NCBI RefSeq assembly: GCF_905475465.1
Contig: NC_062240.1
Location: 12,415,001-12,479,000, forward strand
DNA length: 64,000 bases
Origin: Pieris napi
Taxonomy: Eukaryota > Arthropoda > Insecta > Lepidoptera > Pieridae
Reading direction: 5' to 3'
The notes beneath the pieces are model-generated. The model was not told the DNA's origin. It saw only the letters and a list, made by a program, of their open reading frames with translations, and searched no databases. Positions 56,446 through 64,000 of this stretch are shown one piece after another (position 1 is the stretch's first letter; each line of letters starts with the position of its first letter). The position numbers and the translations under genes are program-made.

Positions 56446-57579
56446 ACATATAACTATCTTTAATATTATTATTCATATAACGCGCCGAACACACAATTTT
56501 TTACCACTTTTTGGTGGCAAATCGGTAATAGTCAGCCTTCTATATTACTGAGAATTATTGAATTTACATTTCCAATTAATTTATAAGTAATAGGAAACCA
56601 AACCAGTTTAACCTATAACTATTTCCCGAAAGAGAAATTAAGGAGCCAATGAAATTACTTTCGAATCAGGTACTAGCGAAATCGCGTTACGCCTGGGAGC
56701 GGGGAAGTCATCAAAATCGCGTTACCATGAGGTCTAGCAGCGTCTATCGAAATCCATTTGCTAGTATCATAACGAATCTGTTGGTAAGTATGATTTATAA
56801 TAGATAGGTATTTTAAAGCTTGATTATAGTTGCGGTATCAAGTACATTAATTTAAAGGAAATTACAAATTAATTACTAAAATTATTAGTGTTTTCAGCAG
56901 TTTAAATAACATAGTTACTGTATTTGTATGTCCCGAAACGCTAAAATATTGTGCAGTATGAGTCAGTCTATTTCCGTAATTAATTTTATAGGTAGGTGTT
57001 CACTGCAGATTAGATTGTTGGTTCTGAGACTTGACAAAATGCATGTACAACGAATTAATTGATAAATGATTTATTTACAGTATGTATTAAGTACATTTGC
57101 GCAACAAATACGATAAAAGGTTGAAAATTGCCGTAAATAAAGAATGAAAAGTACTATTTACGCTCATTGGATTACCATTTAGTGAATAATATTGGTAACT
57201 CAAAACTTGTACAACCAAACTGCTACAGGTCTACGAGAAACGATCGGAGCTCGTAGCGTCTCTCCTGCTACGCCTGTGTGCTACGAACTTATGTGTATGC
57301 GACTAAGCCATATGATTCAATGGCTCAACTAAGTAGTGATACAATATTAATATTTCTTTGTATGTCAGGTATTGAACTGTGTTTTCTGCCAACGAAATAA
57401 TTGTTTTATCAGTACTCAAACGGATCGTCCAGTTCTACGCTCGGAAAAGGCGGTCTTTATTATTAATATTCATATATTTTTCCTGTATTTAAATTTTTTT
57501 TATATCAAGACTTATTAAATAATAATGCGTAATTTCTGCGTCATTAAAAGAAACAGAGCAAGATTAGTTCTGGTTATAA
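56446..57579. other. No gene seen
   Basis: AT-rich, with GC-richer patches near 56670-56760 and 57236-57295. Neither is repeated in the window nor coding by inspection. Confidence 0.4.
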
Positions 57580-57735
57580 TCTGGAGGCAAACTGGCAGGA
57601 GGTTTATCTGATGTTAAGTGATACCGCCGCCTATGGACACTCTCAATGCCAGGGGGCTAGCGAGTGCGTTGCCGGCCTTTTCTTGAAGCACCCTAAGTCA
57701 AATAGGTACGGAAATAGTTCAGTAGGCGGCAACGT
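57580..57735 (-). mobile_element. LINE-B 3' end, minus-strand copy
   Basis: The plus strand reads GGAGGCAAACTGGCAGGAGG, TGATGTTAAGTGATACCGCC, TGGACACTCTCAATGCCAGG, GTGCGTTGCCGGCCTTTTC and CCCTAAGTCAAATAGGTACG. It is the inverse of the LINE-B C-terminus with a small deletion; no clean poly(T) remains. It lies ~95 bp outside the long-TIR element. Confidence 0.75.
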
Positions 57736-57829
57736 TGATTTAAGTTTTAAGTAGGCTACAATATCCATCTTCGCTATGCACATTTCATATTATTGAAGTA
57801 ACATGACTTCTGCGAACTAATAATGGTCC

Positions 57830-58274
57830 AAGATCCCAGAGCGTTCTGACATAACTTATTTTCACATGGATGAAACCTTCACGAATTAGTAACGTCTAGT
57901 ATACTTTAAATACCTGCCTACTTGTGGAGCTTGCCCTGTGACACCTGGGCAGGTACCAGGTGAGAAAGGTAACTAAAAATATGAGTTATCTAACTTAAAT
58001 TTGTATGGCTGAATTTTATATATATTTTGTAGACTATTATTCTAAACTAGAATTATAAAGTGTCAGACACTTTTCATGGACCAGAGCTTTTGTCAAAAAA
58101 TTAATGAACTTTACTTATTTTTTCATGTCTGACTTTTAAATATATTATTCAAGTAACTACTACAAAGTTATATTTCATCAGTCAGACAAATTCGAGTGAC
58201 CAAACATCCCCTAAACACAAAATTATTCAGCCGGGAGTGCGAGCGCGAGAGCACTATGCGCATGCGTTTCAGAG
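57830..58274 (+). repeat. Left long TIR
   Basis: About 445 bp, ending inward at CGCATGCGTTTCAGAG. The inward end is GC-rich (GAGTGCGAGCGCGAGAGCAC), the outer two-thirds AT-rich. It contains a self-complementary GTGTCAGACACTT. Confidence 0.85.
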
Positions 58275-58706
58275 TAAAAATTATTAAGTATTGAAAATAC
58301 TTATTAATTTCAATCCAAGATTTTTGCATCCTTATTTCAGTAAGATTATTTAAAAAAAAAGATTTAAAAAGATTCAACCCAGTCAAAATGTATATCTATA
58401 TATTTGTCAAGTTGAATCTTTTTTAATCTCTTTGAGCCATTTCGAATCTTTTCAAATCTCTTTTTCTAATCAGGGATGAGCTTCAATATTAAGTTGTGAA
58501 TTAATAAATATTAAAGTGAATTTATTTATTGCATGTATTTGGGATAGTGAATATATGAGGAGCCATTTTGTTTTATAAGGAATTATCTTTATTTTATTGT
58601 AAAAAAGATACCAGTTAGAAAAATTTTAAGAAAAAATTATTTTACCAAAAAATATATAACTATGATTAATTACAGCAAATATTTGTTTATCTTTTAATCA
58701 TCGCAA

Positions 58707-59610
58707 TTATCGACAGTCATTGGAATTTTCATCGTTCATCCAATCATGATATTGTCCATTCAAGTCATCCTCGTCGTCATCAGTGATGTTGTCGTTGCTG
58801 GCAGCGTCTTCTGCAAAAAACAGTTTAAAGAATTAAAAAACATAAAATTATAAATACAATAAATTTAAAACTTAAGTCAAAGTATAGTACCTGAATTTTT
58901 AAGGAATTCACTAATGTCTCCGGGTAATTGGTCAACTGCTTGCATCAAAATTTTTCAAATTTTTTCGATTGAATTCTTCGTTAATACTATTTACGCTGTA
59001 ATTATTTATAAATAGCTGAAGTCGGGCAGCATCAACATCGAGTACACCAGGAACACTGTAAATTTCGCAGATGAATTTCTGAATTTTTTGAAAAATGTCT
59101 TTTTGTATATGCTCATCAGTACACAACTCTGGATCTCCAAACTGCATAAAAGCTTGCTGATATTCATGTTTTTTCATTAATAAATTTAATGTTTTTTTTT
59201 CCCTTTCTTAAAAAGGGCGGGATTGAAGTCACATCCAGTCAATGCATGAAATCCTGGCAAACTTCTACACAAAGATGGTCCTAAATGCTCGTAAACTTTT
59301 GTCAAATTAATATATCTTTGGTTATTTCCGGTGCCTGCGTTTAACCATACATTTGAGTCATCATTTTTCAAGTTATGCATATGCCCTAGCATAATTATCG
59401 CAATGTCAGTATCAGAGCATCTGATAACGAAATTTGCTTCAACGTCTGTATTACAAACATGAAAAACAATTTTAGTATCGGCTTCTTCATGCTCTGGACA
59501 CGATAAGCTATCATCCACATTCGATACAATTTTATTATTATCAACGATGTAAGAATGACACTGTTTAAAGTTAATGAATATTCGTTTATTTTCAACAATT
59601 TTTTTTTAAA
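58707..59610 (-). pseudogene. Broken transposon-encoded FEN1/PIN-like nuclease gene
   Basis: Recovered minus-strand pieces: FINFKQCHSYIVD, PEHEEADTKIVFHVCNTD, CSDTDIAIIML, then SLPGFHALTGCDFNPALFKK, MKKHEYQQAFMQFGDPELCT and a C-terminal acidic end DDDEDDLNGQYHD stopping at 58707-58709. One-base shifts are needed at homopolymer runs near 59200 and 58950, and probably near 59604. A good intron (GT at 58890, AG at 58811; 80 bp) lies before the last exon. The spaced E-E-x-D, D-x-D and G-C-D motifs parallel the acidic motifs of FEN1/XPG-like PIN nucleases; HEEADTK...LPGFHALTGCD is also a recurring signature of uncharacterised transposon-like proteins in animal genomes. The N-terminal part is missing, deleted up to the right TIR. 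The nuclease assignment is inference. Confidence 0.6.
58811..58890 (-). other. Probable spliceosomal intron in the relic gene
   Basis: On the minus strand the exon ends AAAAATTCAG before GTACTATACT, and the next exon follows TTTTTTGCAG. Joining keeps the frame (NS then EDAASND). It is 80 bp, AT-rich, with a run of T before the acceptor. Confidence 0.6.
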
Positions 59611-59709
59611 TAATATTTTGTGCGCGCGCAATAAGCACATATACACTGTAAAGTGGAGCAGATGGTGAATTTAAGAAGAGGAACCAAATTGTTGTGAACG
59701 TCTCACTCG

Positions 59710-60189
59710 CTCTGCAATGCATGCGCATAGTGCTCTTTCGCTCGCACTCCCGGCTGAATAACTTTGTGTTTAGGGGGTTTTGTGTTTAGGGGATGTTTGG
59801 TCACTCGAATTTGTCTGAGTGATGAAATATAACTTTGTAGTAGTTACTTGAATAATATATTTAAAAGTCAGACATGAAAAAATAAGTAAAGTTCATTAAT
59901 TTTTTGTCGAGCTTTAAAGCGTCTGACAAAAGCTCTGGTCCATGAAAAGTGTCTGACACTTTATAATTCTAGTTTAGAATAATAGTCTACAAAATATATA
60001 TAAAATTCAGCCATACAAATTTAAGTTAGATAACTCATATTTTTAGTTACCTTTCTCACCTGGTACCTGCCCAGGTGTCACAGGGCAAGCTCCACAAGTA
60101 GGCAGGTATTTAAAGTATACTAGACGTTACTAATTCGTGAAGGTTTCATCCATGTTAAAATAAGTTATGTCAGAACGCTCTGGGATCTT
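59710..60189 (-). repeat. Right long TIR
   Basis: Inverse of the left TIR with two small insertions: near 59765-59795, where TTTGTGTTTAGGGG is duplicated, and near 59905-59925. The 62-codon open frame beginning at 60167 starts in its outer end and is not a gene. Confidence 0.85.
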
Positions 60190-60842
60190 ACTCTATAATG
60201 TTGAGCGTTCAATGCGAAATATGAAAGTGGGCGAAATAACTAACCTGTTAATACCTTGCTCCTATAATTGGAAGATGCAAATGCGCCGCTGCCTCCCAGA
60301 CATTTTTATAGCGACACGAAGACTTAATAAGGTTTTATGTAAAATGTTTCAATGAAATTCAATTTTAAATACCTCCAAGTATTCTTTATAGAGAATTAAT
60401 TCTGAAACTGACTTTTTACGGTTTTCCTTAGTGTTAATTTTCCTCACACTTACCTCGAATAGCTTTTGTTAACATTTTATTGAATAGAATTTTAGCTACA
60501 TTCAGAGAAACGTATGCATTATAGTATACGACTTAAGTTTCAATACATTGTTCTCGCAACTTTTGTAGGATTGCAATGTTTTTGAATTTGGTAAATATGT
60601 GAAACAGAACCATTCAGTATTACATCTATCAGTATATTCTTCTCTTTTTAAGGGGATTAGAGTACAGATACCTTCTGTGTATTTTATATATACCAAGCGT
60701 TGGTTTATTCGTGTAAAGTTGATTCGAACCCAGGTTTCCGCAAGTTAACAATTTAATAAATTCAGAACATGGCGAAGTGAAATAATGACATATGTTACTC
60801 AAAAAAATTTAAAAATAACTACAGTCTGCTTATAATACATTT
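60190..60842. other. No gene seen
   Basis: AT-rich; a 64-codon minus-strand open frame (60502-60696) shows nothing recognisable. Confidence 0.45.
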
Positions 60843-60957
60843 AAAGGCCGGCAACGTCTTCCCTCTGGCATTGAGAGTGCCCATGGGCGGCGGTATCACT
60901 TAACATCAGGTGAGCCTCCTGCCCGTTTGCCCCCGGTTCTATAAAAAAATGTGGATA
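60843..60957 (+). mobile_element. LINE-B 3' end with intact tail
   Basis: AAAGGCCGGCAACG has lost ~15 bp of the CACTCGCGAG block, then CATTGAGAGTGCCCATGGGC, GGCGGTATCACTTAACATCA, GGTGAGCCTCCTGCCCGTTT and GTTCTATAAAAAAAT. Close to the intact LINE-B sequence, so probably a fairly young truncated copy. Confidence 0.8.
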
Positions 60958-61414
60958 TATTTACGAAATAAAATATTGTACTAGTGATTATTTGAGTGAA
61001 ACATGTAATAATATATTTTAAAAATGATGATAATATCACTACACAATAATAAAAGAATTGACTATGATGATATGATTCATAATGTAATGTAATATGTAAA
61101 AAATTCTACCTTTTAATTATGTAAGTTTAAGTTAAAAGTAAAGTGTTTGTTAGATCAACACCGAATGTTATACATATATATTTTAATTGCGTTCCACTTA
61201 CTACGAGCGACCCTTAATCGAAGATAAATGAATTATGTTGACGCCATCATCCATCAAAGTCATTTTAAGATAAAAGCCATAACGGTCACAGGTTGCACAC
61301 TTCACCATCGATAACCTTTTGTTAACTTTGTTGATATTAAGTGAAGGGAAGGATTAAAGTTATTTTTTAAATGTAGGGTTTTTTGTATTATTACATAAGA
61401 GTTTTGTTTTTTAC
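60958..61414. other. No gene seen
   Basis: AT-rich spacer. Confidence 0.45.
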
Positions 61415-61695
61415 CCAGAGCATTGTTGGCCTAGTGGCGTCCGTCTGTTACTTTCATCCTTGAGGACGTAGGTTCCATCACTGTGAACCAATGGACTTTC
61501 TAATTGCGCATTTAACATTCGCTCGAACAGTGGAAAACATCGTGGCGAAACCGGCTTGCCTTAGACCCAAAAAGTCGACGGCGTGTGTCATGCACAAGAG
61601 GCTTATCACCTAATTGCCGATTAGATTGACAAATGATCATGAAACAGATACAGAAATCTGAGGTTCAGACCTAAAAAGGTTTTCACTGATTTTTT
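61415..61695 (+). mobile_element. tRNA-derived SINE, copy 11
   Basis: GCATTGTTGGCCTAGTGGCG, a damaged box B (GGTTCCATCACTGTGAACC), AAACCGGCTTGCCTTAGACC, AAAAGTCGACGGCGTGTGTC, ACAGATACAGAAATCTGAGG and ACCTAAAAAGGTTTTCACTG. Confidence 0.85.
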
Positions 61696-64000
61696 TTATC
61701 GTTTTACCTTGAACCAAACAAAACTTTCATTTAAAAAAAAGCTAACAGCGTTAATCCACAGTGTTATCCTTACAAAGTTATAGTAATTCTTATGGTTTAG
61801 AAAGATTATGTAACCGGTTCAGAATGTGAGAAGATAAATCGAAACGTTAGCGTTGCGTTTGATTATGATTGGTCGACAAGCTCTAACCCAATTCCAGACA
61901 CGCAACAAGATCTGTCGTTTATTTTGACTAATTCAAACAACCAAAAGTTTGGTCTTCTGTTTTAAATTCTCACGCCATTCGGTGTATTCCAGATAGACTA
62001 GATCTAGAAAAATATATTTAATTCGTGGACTAAATTTATTTTAGACATTCAGATAATTATAAATTTAATTATTTTCACCGTTAAGGATTAATGTTTGTTG
62101 AGCTTTGTTACTACGCCTAGAACAAGATGGCGGTTTCCACTTAACTGTAACTTGCCTGGCCCCATAAAGAAACCTATATGTTATACAACATTTGACATAA
62201 TTAATTTTACACCTTTCCTTTGTTTTATTTTATAACAACCATATACAACGCTGAACTATCGCATAAATCTAATGAAGGAACGGAACGGAATCTCATATAT
62301 ATAAGTTTTACTTTAGATTTAAAGTTGGCGAATTCACATTGTAAGGAATTAAATGTTTTGATTCCTAGTTACATATTTCCTTAGTGTAATTCCCTGACTA
62401 TTTTGTGGGCTATGTATTAACTAACGTTTATGTATTACGTATATATTTAATTAGCAAATAAAAACTAAGTTTTTGTTCAAAACCTTTGTAGATAGATAAT
62501 TTCACTTAAATTTTTATTTAACATTACCTTTACCACGCTCTCAGAAGAATCTTATCGGAGATGTATCGAAGCATTATCAATGCAGTTAAAAGCTGGAATT
62601 TTCTTCAAAGCGGCCCGCAGCGTGCAATTCGGCTTTAAAGTAATGGATTTTTCAAGACGTTCAGCGGTGGTTACAGTATTTTGTTTTAAATTGCACTCTG
62701 TCGGTGATCGCTACCTACTGAGAGTAAACCTGAGGAGACGCAATCTTCTAAAATGCTTGCAAGCTTTAAATCTTTTTAAAATACGCCACATTTCGATTCG
62801 CCTCTTGATAATTTGTTTCTAGAAAACCAAGATAGTTTTAATCAATTTCTATTCATAAACATTTTGATCGATCTACTTTGATATATTATAAAGGCTACTA
62901 TAAATATAACATTTTTATATAGAGTGAGGAAGAAGGTTGATAAAAAGAAAATGTGGAAGTTTTTATATCGTTTATTAAAATAAGTGATGTAATTTCATAT
63001 AGAACACATTTAAAGAACATTTGCTTTATACAAATTAAACATATAATCAGATCGACATAAACACTCTGTTAATGTGAAGCGAATTCCAATGTTTTAAACA
63101 CATTACAAAATTCATTCACTCGCACCACATATTAACAACGAATATTCGAATTTACAAAAGTAAAGAAAATTACTATCTATTTAAAACATTTTCATATATA
63201 TAATCGATTTTAAACACGTACAAAAATAAGAACTATCGGATACAAACGCAATCCACAAGTGAATGGGAAAATTATTATCTCACCTTTGAATCCGAAGAAA
63301 CAGTTAAAAAATTACAGATAAATATTAGGCATCTCAAATGTACTAACAATCATATAAGAACTAGGGCGCGTCTAACAGAACGTTAACACAATGTATAAAA
63401 ACTATATTCCTCTAAAACTAATATGTACACGCGCCGTAAGTTCCAAGCTGGTCCTACACTAAAAGAAATCTTAATTTCATTTACAAATAGTAAATCTAAA
63501 TCTATAAGCTTCTGGCGAAAGTAATGTTATGTACACCGAAATTTAATTCCATTCTCTATCTATAAAGTAAATATTAACACAACTTTCGATATAATTCGGG
63601 CATATTAAAATATTGTTCTTCCATCATTTAGGCTGGTTCCTGATTTGTGGGTACCTAAATATGATGGAATTAGCACCAGTAAGAAACAAAATAAAAGATG
63701 CCAATTCCACAATTTAAAATTATTTTTTAAACAGTGAATTATAATATTCTTTTTTGGTTTTATTGCCATTTTCTTTTGAATAGTTTGTTGAGTCCGATAT
63801 ACCCCATAAAGAATACATCTTGGACAATAAGGGTAAGATTCAGAAATGAGACTTAGCTCGAAGTATGACTCCTACATGTCAAAATCCATCACTTACATAT
63901 TTGTAAGAGACGCTCGTAGTCAAACTTTGGCTTGGTCTACGCGAAGTTTCTAAAAACAAACTTCCACACTGCCATTATATTAATTATTAAAAAAAACCTT
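61696..64000. other. No gene seen
   Basis: The final 2.3 kb are AT-rich. An 80-codon open frame at 62580-62822 lies in a slightly GC-richer patch but has no recognisable domain, splice context or repeat match. I see no transposon ends here. Confidence 0.4.

Larger units (their letters stand above)
57830..60189. mobile_element. 2.36 kb long-TIR element with nuclease-like relic gene
   Basis: Outer ends start AAGATCCCAGAGCGTTCTGA on both strands. The inverted repeats are 57830-58274 and 59710-60189, near-identical over ~440 bp apart from small insertions in the right arm (a duplicated GTGTTTAGGGG unit and a short insert near 59910). Shared landmarks: CCTGGGCAGGTACCAGGTGA, AAGTGTCAGACACTTTTCAT and CCGGGAGTGCGAGCG. 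Inside is a broken gene on the minus strand. No target-site duplication is evident. The layout is that of a foldback-type DNA transposon derivative with an internal deletion. The superfamily is not established by me. Confidence 0.85.

Noticed and set aside
62580..62822. 80-codon open frame near the right end as a possible exon
   Set aside because: No recognised motif, and no flanking splice sites that I could defend.

Overview
This window looks like a piece of a lepidopteran (moth or butterfly) nuclear genome. It is strongly AT-rich. It has no operon-like gene packing, and I can support no host protein-coding gene, rRNA or tRNA gene in it. It is crowded with repeat families I recognise as typical of Lepidoptera: a tRNA-derived SINE, 3' ends of jockey-type and RTE-type LINEs, short Helitrons with TC...CTAG ends, and MITEs. 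The organism call rests on these repeat families and the absence of prokaryotic gene structure, not on a host gene.

Layout. 1-15 kb: palindromes, a SINE copy, two short Helitrons (4990-5400, 11359-11661), two copies of a 163-172 bp TIR element, one TA-flanked MITE, an RTE relic and several 5'-truncated ends of LINE-B (defined below). 15.2-20.3 kb: LINE-A, a nearly full-length non-LTR retrotransposon with an intact ORF1 (coiled coil plus FP25K-like C-terminal domain) and an intact 941-residue ORF2 (AP endonuclease plus reverse transcriptase), ending in an ATT microsatellite. 20.4-51 kb: scattered SINEs, LINE tails, a dead Tc1/mariner transposase fragment, a second TA MITE, a ~530 bp element with long TIRs (48059-48590) and a third Helitron (49209-49634).

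51.8-55.3 kb: LINE-B on the minus strand, with one intact 1088-codon ORF (endonuclease plus reverse transcriptase) whose stop codon runs into the poly(A) tail. It sits inside an older repeat, whose halves flank it and whose uninterrupted copies lie elsewhere in the window. 57.8-60.2 kb: a 2.36 kb element with ~450 bp terminal inverted repeats enclosing a decayed, intron-containing gene; its E-E-x-D, D-x-D and G-C-D motifs suggest a FEN1/PIN-like nuclease fold. This is the least familiar object here. 60.2-64 kb is mostly plain AT-rich sequence with one LINE-B tail and one SINE.

How the parts relate: the LINE-B-type tails scattered through the window are the C-terminal coding end of the same family as the intact copy. 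The 11 SINE copies lie on both strands and must depend on a LINE for mobility; I cannot show which one. Boundaries of decayed repeats are approximate unless TIRs or defined ends are described.
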